Below are positions 6,343 to 14,272 of a stretch of 18,157 nucleotides of DNA, in pieces. The notes beneath the pieces are model-generated. The model did no database searches and was not told the origin of the DNA. It worked only from the letters and a program-made list of their open reading frames with translations. Location of the stretch: positions 1-18,157 of the forward strand of contig JAEWKZ010000015.1 of assembly GCA_023393525.1 (NCBI GenBank), read 5' to 3'. Positions within the stretch are counted from its first letter, which is position 1. Each line of letters starts with the position of its first letter. Source of the DNA: Pseudomonadota bacterium (GTDB taxonomy: Bacteria > Desulfobacterota > Desulfovibrionia > Desulfovibrionales > Desulfomicrobiaceae). The translations under genes were made by a program, and so were the position numbers.

Positions 6343-8439
6343 ATGAAACGGGAATTTTTGAACGAACCCTGGCGCAAAATCGCCAGCCGACGCAGACTTC
6401 TGCTCCTGATTCTTGTCCTCACCCCTTCTCTGGTCGCGGCCAGCGTCATGGGCTCCCTGCTTCCGCACCGAGGGAGCACGGCGTTGGAGGCGGGCATCAT
6501 ATTCGTCTACTGCGTGCTTTTCATCTGGATCTCGCTGGGCTTCTGGACCGCCATGGCCGGCTTCTGGACACTGCTGAAAAAAGACGACCGCTTCGCCGTC
6601 AGCCGCTCGCGCGGAGAACTTGACGCCCCCATCCGGCCCCACGTCAAGACCGCCATCCTCTTTCCGGTCTGCAACGAGGAACCTGAGCGGATCATGGCCG
6701 GAATCCAGGCCACGTGGCGCTCGCTGGTCAGGCTCGGCGCCGCGGACAGATTCGACATCCACATCCTGAGCGATTCCAGCGATCCCGACCGATGGGTGCA
6801 GGAAGAATCGGCCTGGAACAGGCTGTGCCGGGATCTGGGCGCGCACGGCCATATTTTCTACCGTCGCCGCAGAATCAACCTGAAGCGCAAGAGCGGCAAT
6901 GTCGCGGACTTTTGCCGCCGCTACGGCGCCCATTACACCTACATGATCGTCTTCGACGCCGACTCCGTCATGTCCGGCGAAACGCTCATCCGCATGGTGC
7001 GCATCATGGAGCGTAGGCGCAACGTCGGCATCCTGCAGACCGCTCCGGCCTGCACCGGACGTGAAACGCTCATCGCCCGCGCCCAGCAGTTCGCCAACCG
7101 CGCCTACGGCCCCATGTACGCCGCGGGCCTGCACCACTGGTTCCTGGGCGACGCCCAATTCTGGGGACACAACGCCATCATCAGGGTCAAGCCCTTCATC
7201 AAGCACTGCGCCCTGAGCCGTCTGCCCGGCAAACCGCCGCTGGGCGGCGACATCCTGTCCCACGATTTCGTGGAGTCGGCCCTGATGCGCCGCGCCGGAT
7301 ACTCTGTCTGGCTGGCCTATGACCTCGAAGGCAGCTACGAGGAAGTCCCTCCCAACCTGCTGACGGAACTCAAGCGTGATCGCCGCTGGTGCCAGGGCAA
7401 TTTGCAGCATCTGCGCCTGGTCTTCACCCGCGGCATCTTTCCCGGACACCGCGCCCTGTTCCTGAACGGCGTCATGGCCTACGGCTCGGCCCTGCTCTGG
7501 TTCCTGTTCCTGGCACTGGCCACGACCGAAGCCATCCACGAAGCACTGGTCCAGCCCGACTACTTCACTCCCGCCAAATCCCTCTTCCCAATCTGGCCCG
7601 TCTGGGACCCCATGCCGGCCCTGACCCTCCTGGCCGGGACGGCCATCATCCTTTTTCTGCCCAAAGTATGCGCGCTCATCCTGGCGCTCATCAAAGGACG
7701 GCGAAAGCAGTTCGGAGGCTTTTTCGCCCTGTGCGCAAGCATCATGACGGAAGTCGTGCTGTCCACGCTGCTGGCGCCTGTGCGCATGCTCTTTCACAGC
7801 AAATACGTCTTTCTGACCCTTTTGGGCATGGGCATCGGCTGGGGCACCCAGCAGCGCGACGATGAGGCCACCAGCTTCCGGGACGCGCTGCGCTTCCATG
7901 GCGGCGGAACGCTGCTTGGCCTCTTGTGGGGAGTGGCGCTGTTTCAGATCAACAGGGTGTTTTTCTGGTGGAGCTCGCCCCTGGTCGTGTCGCTTCTCCT
8001 CTCCATCCCGGTCTCCATGCTGACCAGTCGGGCCGATCTGGGCCGCCTGTACCGCAAGATGCGCGTCTTCGTCACGCCGGAGGAAGTCAAACCTCCCCGC
8101 GAATATGAAGATATAAACACCTACCTGCAAAGCATCTCAGGCGACAAAACCAGCTTCGGGATCCCCCCCGATGAAGGATTTCTCCGGGCGGCGGTGATTC
8201 CAGGCGTCAACGCCCTGCACCGCAACCTGCTGCGCGGACCGCGCCTTCTGTCTGCGGAAATAGAAAAGCGCCGCGACGCGATCCTGGCCAAGGCCATGGA
8301 ACACGGTCCGCAAGCCCTCGGCAAAAAGGAAAAGAAGGAACTGCTCTACGATGCGCTGCGCATGCAAAGACTGCACGACCACATCTGGGAACTGCCGGAG
8401 GATGTGCTGAAAACGCGCTGGAAGGTCAGCCTGGATTAG
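6343..8439 (+). CDS. opgH: Membrane glucosyltransferase OpgH (MdoH), lacking the usual N-terminal cytoplasmic region
   Basis: OpgH is an inner-membrane GT2-family glucosyltransferase that uses UDP-glucose to build and export the linear beta-1,2 glucan backbone for OpgG. Catalytic motifs are present: ILSDSSDPD (Asp near 143), FDADS (near 204), SHDFVE (Asp 308) and RRWCQGN (347-353, the QxxRW-type motif). The signature YRRRRINLKRKSGN precedes the DxD. TM helices lie near 18-40 and 48-80, with several more between about 365 and 570, followed by a cytoplasmic tail. At 698 residues it is about 150 shorter than E. coli OpgH (847); the missing part is the N-terminal region, apparently supplied by the 162-residue gene upstream. 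The ATG at 6343 has an AAGGA site at proper spacing, and an in-frame stop at 6316 rules out a longer form. A 116-base gap separates it from the preceding gene. Confidence 0.94.
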   Translation: MKREFLNEPWRKIASRRRLLLLILVLTPSLVAASVMGSLLPHRGSTALEAGIIFVYCVLFIWISLGFWTAMAGFWTLLKKDDRFAVSRSRGELDAPIRPHVKTAILFPVCNEEPERIMAGIQATWRSLVRLGAADRFDIHILSDSSDPDRWVQEESAWNRLCRDLGAHGHIFYRRRRINLKRKSGNVADFCRRYGAHYTYMIVFDADSVMSGETLIRMVRIMERRRNVGILQTAPACTGRETLIARAQQFANRAYGPMYAAGLHHWFLGDAQFWGHNAIIRVKPFIKHCALSRLPGKPPLGGDILSHDFVESALMRRAGYSVWLAYDLEGSYEEVPPNLLTELKRDRRWCQGNLQHLRLVFTRGIFPGHRALFLNGVMAYGSALLWFLFLALATTEAIHEALVQPDYFTPAKSLFPIWPVWDPMPALTLLAGTAIILFLPKVCALILALIKGRRKQFGGFFALCASIMTEVVLSTLLAPVRMLFHSKYVFLTLLGMGIGWGTQQRDDEATSFRDALRFHGGGTLLGLLWGVALFQINRVFFWWSSPLVVSLLLSIPVSMLTSRADLGRLYRKMRVFVTPEEVKPPREYEDINTYLQSISGDKTSFGIPPDEGFLRAAVIPGVNALHRNLLRGPRLLSAEIEKRRDAILAKAMEHGPQALGKKEKKELLYDALRMQRLHDHIWELPEDVLKTRWKVSLD

Positions 8440-8784
8440 AAGGGAAGATGCAATGAGGCCCTTGGGCCATGGGCCCACGGGAATCACGGGTCCAGAGGGA
8501 ATGGCCGTTCCTGCATCCGTCTTGCGAATTCCGACCGTTCCAGTTGTGCGCGCCTAATTCTGCAAATTGGTCCTGTGCGTCAGGTTCTGCAATCTTCCAC
8601 GGCATGTCGGGCAGCCTCAAGCAGCTGTCGAACGAGAATGGGCCCGTCCAGGGAGCATCGAAGGTCACGGACACGCAAGACTTCAGGGTCCGCCAATAGC
8701 CGCTCCAACTCCCCTCCAGCCAAGGATGAACGGCCCCAAGTGCGGAGTGCTTGACGTGCTTCCGTGCGACCGCCATGCCGTGCG

Positions 8785-8896
<112 letters not shown>

Positions 8897-8903
8897 CACC
8901 ACG

Positions 8904-8930
8904 AAAAAAGCCCCGGCGAACCGGGGCTTT
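8904..8930 (-). terminator. Intrinsic terminator of the tol-pal operon
   Basis: A perfect 10-bp stem (8907-8916 with 8921-8930) with a CGAA loop (TTCG on the transcript) is followed, on the minus strand, by a run of six T that begins within the stem base. It lies 42 bases after the pal stop codon and is a textbook Rho-independent terminator. On the plus strand it lacks a good T-run, so it mainly serves pal. Confidence 0.88.
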
Positions 8931-8972
8931 AAAAGGGGGGAATCGCTTCCCACTTATGATATCATCGTAAAA

Positions 8973-9515
8973 CTAGTTGGCGCTGGCCTTGAACTCATCG
9001 CGTCTGTTCTTGGACCATGCGTCTTCGTTGGCGCCCTGAACGGCCGGGTACTCTTCGCCGTAGCTGATGATCTGCAGCTTGGACGAATCGATGCCCAGAA
9101 GAACCAGGAACTCATAGGCGGCGCGGGCTCTGCGTTCGCCAAGAGCCAAGTTGTACTCGTTGGTACCGCGTTCGTCGCAATGACCTTCGATCAAGAGGGA
9201 CAGAGCGGGATTGGCCTTCAACAGCTCGGCCTTTTCCGTCAGAACCTGGCGGGACTCCTGAGTCAACTCGTTGGAATCAAAAGCAAAATAAATCTTGTCA
9301 GCACCGATTTTCTCGATGGCCTGACGCTGCAGTTCAGCAAGGCGCTGAGCTTCGAGCTGCTCCGCAGTCAAACCACCCTGACCCGCGCCGGAACCGTCAC
9401 CAGCACCGGCAGCGGTCGCGCCAGCAGGGGTGGAGCTCACTTTCTTGGAGCAACCGCCTGCCATGGCCAAACAAAACACCAAAACGATCAATCCAAAAAT
9501 GCCTAACTTCTTCAT
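8973..9515 (-). CDS. pal: Peptidoglycan-associated outer membrane lipoprotein Pal
   Basis: Pal is an outer-membrane lipoprotein that binds peptidoglycan and TolB, anchoring the outer membrane and helping it constrict at division. The product is 180 residues (E. coli 173). The ATG at 9515 is chosen over one 12 bases upstream because the GGAGG ribosome binding site overlaps that upstream ATG. A type II signal peptide ends at MAGGC with Cys22 as the lipidated residue; the -3 position is Ala rather than the usual Leu. A Gly/Ala-rich linker follows, then an OmpA-like domain with YFAFDSNELTQES, IEGHCDERGTNEYNLALGERRA and the closing KNRRDEF, all hallmarks of Pal. It is the last gene of the tol-pal run, 39 bases after tolB, with a strong terminator behind it. 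Confidence 0.97.
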   Translation of the reverse strand: MKKLGIFGLIVLVFCLAMAGGCSKKVSSTPAGATAAGAGDGSGAGQGGLTAEQLEAQRLAELQRQAIEKIGADKIYFAFDSNELTQESRQVLTEKAELLKANPALSLLIEGHCDERGTNEYNLALGERRARAAYEFLVLLGIDSSKLQIISYGEEYPAVQGANEDAWSKNRRDEFKASAN

Positions 9516-9554
9516 AACTTCCTCCATTAACGAAAAAAAAACACGCCTCAGCCA

Positions 9555-10874
9555 CTATAATTTCCCCCAGGCCGGAGAAGTCGCTTCGCCCGGACCGGTT
9601 GGAATCAGAATTGGTTCGTCCCCGTGCTTGGTCGTCAGGTAGATCTGGCTCGGACCGGATCTGTTCGACGCGAAAGCGATGAAATAACCATCCGGGGACC
9701 AAGTGGGATCTTCATCACTACCGGGCCCAAATGTCAACTGGCGCTCGTGCCCCGTGGCCAAATCCACCAGAAATAATTTATGTTTTCCGTTCACCATCTG
9801 GGCAAAAACAACCTGCGAACCATCAGGACTGATGCTTGGTCCGGTATTGTATTTTCCGGTCAGGGAGATGCGCTTGGTCTGGCCTGTGACCAGATTCTTC
9901 AAAAATACATGCGGATTTCCCAACCTATTGGAAACGAATACCATTTTCTCTCCGGACCGATCAAAATCAGGACCGATGTCAATGCCCCAGTTCTCTTCGA
10001 GGACGCGTCCGACCTTGTAGTCGGATTTGAGCTCGTAAATATCGGGATTGCCGCGCATATCAAGGCTGATGGCCACGTTGCCCCCCTTGGTGAAGGCGGG
10101 TGCGATAAGCGTGTTTCCGGGCAGCCTCTTTTTCTCAAGCGCCCTGGTCTGCCGATCCCAGACGCACAGATTGTGATATTTCTTGTCCAGGAACACGAAC
10201 ACCAGCTTCTGCCCGTCGTGGGACCAGGCGGGACTGACGGCGATTCCGTCCAGGTTGGTGATCTTTTGCAGGTTGAGTCCCTGGGCCGTGGCCATGTAGA
10301 CCTGCTTGCGCTGGCCTTCCTTCTTGATGAAGGCGATGTTGGAACGGAAGAAATCGCCCTGGCCGGTCAAGGCTTCCATCAGATCCGCGCAGAATCTCGC
10401 CGCCACCTCCGGAATCTGCTGGCTGCTCGCGACGCCATAGCCCTTGCCCACGATCAGGCGGCCGGTGTAGACCTCGTAAGCGCGCAACTCCACCTCGCCC
10501 ACCCCTCCGGGACGCGGCGCCCAGGCGGCCGTGACCAGCACGTCGGCGCGCGAGAGCTGAAACTTGTTGAAGTCGATGCTCTGCGCCACATAGCCGCCAG
10601 GGTTGGGGCCGCCGACAATATCCTTGCCGGTGAGCATATTGAAGAAAGGCAGAAACGCGCAGTTGGCGTGGATGCGCTGTTGCAGTTCCGCGGGCGCGTT
10701 CCCGGGAATGGCTCCCACCGGGCCTGAACTCTCCTTGGCCAGGGCTTCGGCGACGAAAAGGTTGACCCGGGTCTGACCAGGTCCGTAGATATCGATATTG
10801 AGCACGCCCGCCGCCGAAACCGGGGCGGCGCAGCTCAGCGCGACGAGCAGAAGGAGAAGCAATTTTCTGATCAA
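9555..10874 (-). CDS. tolB: Tol-Pal system periplasmic protein TolB
   Basis: TolB is the periplasmic beta-propeller that shuttles between Pal and TolA. The 439-residue length is normal (E. coli 430). The product opens with a Sec signal peptide (IRKLLLLLLVALSCAAPVSA, cut near residue 22), then an alpha/beta N-terminal domain to about residue 160. The propeller that follows shows PD40-type repeats: VSPAWSHDGQKLVFV, GPDFDRSGEKMVFVSNR, SISPDGSQVVFAQ, and WSPDGYFIAFASNRSGPSQIYL. The start is a TTG at 10874, supported by an AGGAGA site about five bases before it; no ATG fits as well. It lies 9 bases after tolA and 39 before pal. Confidence 0.96.
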   Translation of the reverse strand: MIRKLLLLLLVALSCAAPVSAAGVLNIDIYGPGQTRVNLFVAEALAKESSGPVGAIPGNAPAELQQRIHANCAFLPFFNMLTGKDIVGGPNPGGYVAQSIDFNKFQLSRADVLVTAAWAPRPGGVGEVELRAYEVYTGRLIVGKGYGVASSQQIPEVAARFCADLMEALTGQGDFFRSNIAFIKKEGQRKQVYMATAQGLNLQKITNLDGIAVSPAWSHDGQKLVFVFLDKKYHNLCVWDRQTRALEKKRLPGNTLIAPAFTKGGNVAISLDMRGNPDIYELKSDYKVGRVLEENWGIDIGPDFDRSGEKMVFVSNRLGNPHVFLKNLVTGQTKRISLTGKYNTGPSISPDGSQVVFAQMVNGKHKLFLVDLATGHERQLTFGPGSDEDPTWSPDGYFIAFASNRSGPSQIYLTTKHGDEPILIPTGPGEATSPAWGKL

Positions 10875-10883
10875 GATGGTCTC

Positions 10884-11840
10884 CTATCCATTTTCCGTGT
10901 TGTAAAAAGTTATGACCAGCGTTGCATCCAGCGTCTCAGGCAACGGAGGCAACTTCTTGGTGTCTTCTATGGCCCGCATGACGGATGCGTCGAAATCGGA
11001 TCTCCCGGAACCGTTCACCATGCGTGAACCAAGGATTTCTCCGGCCTTGTTCACGGTAAGCTCCACGGTGGTCGCCAACACGATATTCGACAACCGGGGA
11101 AATCTCCAGTTTTGGCGAATGGCCCGAACGACCTGCGTGGCGTAATATTGGTCGAGACTGCCGGAAGAAACGCCCTCGCCGTCTCCATCCTCGGCCGTGC
11201 CGTCCCCGCGGGTGCCGCGTCCGGAAACCTCGCGGCCCAGGTCGGCCAGGGCGTCGGCCAGGGCGTCCTTGGAACCGCCCTTGGAACCGCTCTTGGCAGC
11301 CCCCTGCGAACCTTTGGTCGACGCGGCGGTCTTGGTCGCCTCGCTCAGCGCCTCGGCCAGGATATCTTCCTTGCTCGGCTTCTTTTCAGCCTTGGGCTCT
11401 TCCTTCTTGGCGACTTCCTTTTTCGGCTCTTCCTTCTTCGGTTCTTCCTTCTTGGGGGCCTCTTTTTTCGGCTCCGGCTTTTTCGGTTCCTCCGGCTTGG
11501 CCTCGGCCACCTTGGTGGCATTCGCCGTGTCCGTGGGTATGGCCTTGGCCGTTTCGCTTGGAGCAGCCTTTTTCTCAGGCTTTTTCGGCTCTTCCGGCGC
11601 CTTCGCGGTCTTGGCGTCCTTGGGCGCGGGTTTCTGAACCGCCTTGCCTGCCGCCGCCGGAGCGCTCTTGGCCCCGGGCTTGCCCTTGTTGGGAGGTCCG
11701 ACCAGGTCGACCTCGTACATTCTCTTGTTCAGATTGAGTTTGATATGGGTGCCGGTAGACACGTAAGCGCCTCCGACCAGCACCACCAGATGCAGCGCGA
11801 TGGAGAAGACCCAACTCAAATGACGCAGCGATTTGAACAC
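10884..11840 (-). CDS. tolA: TolA, inner membrane-anchored bridging protein (TonB-like C-terminus)
   Basis: TolA spans the periplasm and passes the TolQR proton-motive energy to TolB-Pal. The 318-residue protein has a single N-terminal TM helix (HLSWVFSIALHLVVLVGGAYV, about 8-28). A long Lys/Glu/Pro/Ala-rich periplasmic domain follows (about 55-215), including tandem KKEEP units at about 130-155. The C-terminal globular domain starts near YYATQVVRAIRQNWRFP and contains SGRSDFDASVMRAIEDTKKLPPLP, as in TonB/TolA C-terminal domains. The middle part is rich in Pro-Lys, more like TonB than the helical Ala-Lys TolA of E. coli, so databases may label it TonB; the operon position favours TolA. The start is GTG at 11840, with AAGG upstream. 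It is 9 bases after tolR. Confidence 0.92.
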   Translation of the reverse strand: MFKSLRHLSWVFSIALHLVVLVGGAYVSTGTHIKLNLNKRMYEVDLVGPPNKGKPGAKSAPAAAGKAVQKPAPKDAKTAKAPEEPKKPEKKAAPSETAKAIPTDTANATKVAEAKPEEPKKPEPKKEAPKKEEPKKEEPKKEVAKKEEPKAEKKPSKEDILAEALSEATKTAASTKGSQGAAKSGSKGGSKDALADALADLGREVSGRGTRGDGTAEDGDGEGVSSGSLDQYYATQVVRAIRQNWRFPRLSNIVLATTVELTVNKAGEILGSRMVNGSGRSDFDASVMRAIEDTKKLPPLPETLDATLVITFYNTENG

Positions 11841-11849
11841 GTGAACGCC

Positions 11850-12266
11850 TTATCCTTGGGGATTCTCTTCTTCCGGTTCCGCAACCACTCCCAGCTTCTG
11901 GACGCCTGCGGCCCGGACTTCCGCCATGACCTTGACGACCACGCCGTACGCGACATCCTTGTCGGCCTGCAAATAGAGCAGCTTTCCTTTTTCAAATTCC
12001 ATACGTTTGAGATAATTGCCCAATTCTTCGACCTTAACCTCGTACTTGTCCAGCTTGATGGTGCCGTCCTTGAGTACGTGCAGCACCACGGTGTCACTGT
12101 CCTCGGGCAGCGTTTCCACTGCCTTGGTTTCCGGCAGATCGACCTCCACCCCCTGGGTCAGCATGGGCGCGGTCACCATGAAAATGATGAGCAGCACCAG
12201 CATGACGTCCACGAAGGGCGTTACGTTGATCTCCGCCAGAAAGCCCTTTCCCGAATTTACCTGCAT
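11850..12266 (-). CDS. tolR: TolR, ExbD-family proton channel subunit
   Basis: TolR forms the proton-driven motor with TolQ in the inner membrane. The 138-residue product (E. coli 142) has a very short cytoplasmic start, then a single TM helix FVDVMLVLLIIFMVTAPML (about 18-36) carrying Asp20, the protonated residue of the ExbD/TolR/MotB family. The motif INVTPFVDVMLVLLIIFM is strongly conserved. A periplasmic domain follows with VDLPETKA and the closing AEVRAAGVQKLGVVAEP typical of the family. The ATG at 12266 has a GGAG about ten bases upstream. It is 3 bases after tolQ, so coupled translation is likely. Confidence 0.96.
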   Translation of the reverse strand: MQVNSGKGFLAEINVTPFVDVMLVLLIIFMVTAPMLTQGVEVDLPETKAVETLPEDSDTVVLHVLKDGTIKLDKYEVKVEELGNYLKRMEFEKGKLLYLQADKDVAYGVVVKVMAEVRAAGVQKLGVVAEPEEENPQG

Positions 12267-12269
12267 GAT

Positions 12270-13061
12270 TTATTCACTCCGCTTGTTCATCCATGGGAGT
12301 TCAAGCTGGGCGCGATTCAAGAACTCGCTGGCGAAACATTCCATCTCCGTCTGCACGGTATTGATCATGCCCAGAAAGGTATTGTAGGCGATGGTCGCCG
12401 GAATGGCCACGGCCAAGCCGATGGCGGTGGCCACCAGGGCCTCCGAGATGCCCGGCGCAACGGCGGCCAGCGCCGCGGTCTTCATCTGGCCGATGGCGTG
12501 AAAGGAGTTCATGATGCCCCAGACCGTGCCGAAAAGGCCGATGAACGGGGCCGAATTGGCGCAGGTCGCCAGGAAAGACAGAGACCTGGACATGTCCCCG
12601 AGTCCTTCGCTCACGCCCTGTTCGAGAACCCGGCGCAGATTGTCCCCGGCGACTCGAAACTTCAGGTTGGGATGAATCACGGATTGCTCCAGACGGCGGA
12701 ACTCCTGCAAGCCCCTCTTGGCGATGGGATAGAGGGCCGAGTTGCCCTGCTCCCGCAAGGTCTGCACCCCGTCGGCCAGGTTCGTGGCGTTCTGAAACAT
12801 GGCGCGCTCCTGAAGGGCTTTGCGCCGGCCAAGATTGATCTGGATTATCTTATAGAAAATGATCGACCAGCTGATGAGCGACATGAGGGCCAGCAGGCTC
12901 ATGACGCCTTGCACAACCAAAGTTGCGTTGGAGATCATGTCCCAGAAACCCATCTGCGACATCCCGCCCAATTGCGTGGCCGCGCCAAGTGATTGAACGG
13001 AATCGACCGACTGCGTAACATTCATTTGCTCAATAACACCCGTCTGAGCTACTGCGTCCAT
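12270..13061 (-). CDS. tolQ: TolQ, ExbB/MotA-family proton channel subunit
   Basis: TolQ is the inner-membrane stator subunit that, with TolR, uses the proton-motive force to energise TolA. The 263-residue product is longer than E. coli TolQ (230). Three TM regions are visible: ATLVVQGVMSLLALMSLISWSIIFY (about 46-70), the stretch around LATCANSAPFIGLFGTVWGI (about 160-185) and GISEALVATAIGLAVAIPATIAY (about 205-230). The GLFGTVWGI and AVAIPA motifs are family hallmarks. The ATG at 13061 follows AAAGGTGA at suitable spacing; a GTG at 13070 is the alternative. This start leaves about 33 Gln/Ser/Thr/Val-rich residues before the family core, absent from E. coli TolQ; an internal ATG at MSQMGFWDM would remove them but lacks a clear site. 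It heads tolQRAB-pal, 55 bases after the PHP gene. Confidence 0.95.
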   Translation of the reverse strand: MDAVAQTGVIEQMNVTQSVDSVQSLGAATQLGGMSQMGFWDMISNATLVVQGVMSLLALMSLISWSIIFYKIIQINLGRRKALQERAMFQNATNLADGVQTLREQGNSALYPIAKRGLQEFRRLEQSVIHPNLKFRVAGDNLRRVLEQGVSEGLGDMSRSLSFLATCANSAPFIGLFGTVWGIMNSFHAIGQMKTAALAAVAPGISEALVATAIGLAVAIPATIAYNTFLGMINTVQTEMECFASEFLNRAQLELPWMNKRSE

Positions 13062-13116
13062 AACTGTCACCTTTTACACTACGAGATTATACAGGGCACA
13101 ACAAATTTTCGGTTCA

Positions 13117-13770
13117 CTACAGCGAAAGACCGCGGGACACAAGAGCCCAGGCATGCACATCCGCCATGCGATATTCTTCCGGCGTCATGCCGCAGCCCAG
13201 GGCGATCTTGCGGCGCAAGTCCGAACCGACCAGGTCGCGGGGGGAGTGGGCGTCGTTGTTGACCACGATCCCCGCGCCATGCGTTCGAGCCAGGGCCAGA
13301 ACATGCCCGTTGGCATACCCGTGTCCGGCACGGGTCGTGATTTCGAGCAGCACGCCCTTTTCCGCCGCCAGCAGGGCCTCTGCCGCCGTGAGCAGCCCCG
13401 GATGGGCCAGCACGTCGGCTCCGGCCTCGATGGCCGCGAGATTGGTGCCCGTCTCTACCGGTTCGACGATGGTCTCGCCGTGGACCACGACCACGGCGGC
13501 TCCCAGGGCGCGGGCGCGCCGCACCTCCTGGCCGATGAGGGCCGGGGGGACGTGGGTCAGTTCGACCCCGGCCAGGATGACCATGTCCATATAAATGGAA
13601 TACTCCCGCGCCATGGCGGCCACGCGCGGCAGCACGAGATCCATGTTCGAGGCGTCGGCATGATCGGTGATGGCGATGGCGCGATACCCGGCCACCTTGG
13701 CCCGTCGCGCCAGTTCGGCGGGAATCAGCTCTCCGTCGCTGAAAGTCGAATGCGTATGCAGGTCGATCAC
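13117..13770 (-). CDS. PHP-domain metal-dependent hydrolase (histidinol phosphatase type)
   Basis: The 217-residue protein consists of a PHP domain, a fold shared by histidinol phosphatases, 3',5'-nucleotide phosphatases and polymerase exonucleases, using up to three metal ions. All metal-binding motifs are present: HTH (His5, His7), ITDH (Asp36, His37), GVE (Glu70), VVHGE (His97), AHPG (His123) and NNDAH (Asp173, His175). The substrate cannot be told from sequence; no second domain is present. The start is GTG at 13770, 7 bases after the stop of the DUF151 gene, so it belongs to the same transcript. A Shine-Dalgarno is weak. The gene lies 55 bases before tolQ. Confidence 0.9.
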   Translation of the reverse strand: MIDLHTHSTFSDGELIPAELARRAKVAGYRAIAITDHADASNMDLVLPRVAAMAREYSIYMDMVILAGVELTHVPPALIGQEVRRARALGAAVVVVHGETIVEPVETGTNLAAIEAGADVLAHPGLLTAAEALLAAEKGVLLEITTRAGHGYANGHVLALARTHGAGIVVNNDAHSPRDLVGSDLRRKIALGCGMTPEEYRMADVHAWALVSRGLSL

Positions 13771-13777
13771 GAACGCG

Positions 13778-14272
13778 TCACATCTTGTACTTGAGGTCGT
13801 CCAGGCTGTACTTGGAGAGGATGTCCGTCCACTTTTCGCTGTCCTCGCCGGTGACGACTTCCTGAAAAGCGCCTTTCTGCAGCGTCTTGTTCAGGGCGAT
13901 GACCTCTTCCGAAACCCGGATGGGAACATCGGCCCGCAAGGCCAGCGCGATGGAGTCCGAAGGCCGGCAGTCGACGCGGCGCTCTCCGCTCTCGCCGTGC
14001 AGCACGAGTTCGGCATAATAGGTGCCTTCATGGATGGAGATGATCTCTACGGCCGTAAGCCTGGTCTCCATTTTCTCCAGAATGGACAGCACCAGGTCGT
14101 GGGTCATGGGCCGGGGCACGGCGACCTTGTTCAGGGCCATGGAGATGGACATGGCCTCCATGGCGCCGATCCAGATGGGGAAGATGATATCTTCCGACGT
14201 ATCCTTGAGTATCAGGATCGGCATCTGGGAGTCCTCGTCCAGAGCCAATCCGAAAACCATCATGTCTACCAC
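13778..14272 (-). CDS. Bifunctional nuclease family protein (DUF151/BFN)
   Basis: This 164-residue protein belongs to the DUF151/bifunctional nuclease family. It is named from a plant member reported to cut DNA and RNA; the bacterial role is not established. Family signatures seen are LILKDTSEDIIFPIWIGAMEA near residue 20-40, RPMTHDLVLSIL, YYAELVL and VDCRPSDSIALALRADVPIRVSE near 100-122. The GTG at 14272 is used because a GAGGTG ribosome binding site sits just before it; in-frame ATGs follow within five codons. The gene overlaps the 3' end of miaB by 7 bases, so its translation is probably coupled to it. Confidence 0.9.
   Translation of the reverse strand: MVDMMVFGLALDEDSQMPILILKDTSEDIIFPIWIGAMEAMSISMALNKVAVPRPMTHDLVLSILEKMETRLTAVEIISIHEGTYYAELVLHGESGERRVDCRPSDSIALALRADVPIRVSEEVIALNKTLQKGAFQEVVTGEDSEKWTDILSKYSLDDLKYKM

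Noticed and set aside
6331..8130. 599-codon minus-strand open frame
   Set aside because: Antisense to opgH, whose catalytic motifs are intact; no domain seen in the antisense product.
8463..8477. Hairpin TGGGCC-ATG-GGCCCA after opgH
   Set aside because: Only 6 bp and no T-run, so not supported as a terminator; chance is likely in GC-rich DNA.
11380..11475. Short tandem repeats seen on the plus strand, considered as a CRISPR or satellite array
   Set aside because: They are in-frame codons of the Lys-Lys-Glu-Glu-Pro units of the TolA periplasmic stalk.
11112..12992. 626-codon plus-strand open frame
   Set aside because: Antisense across tolA, tolR and tolQ; low-complexity Leu/Phe/Arg-rich product created by the Lys/Glu/Pro-rich tolA sequence.
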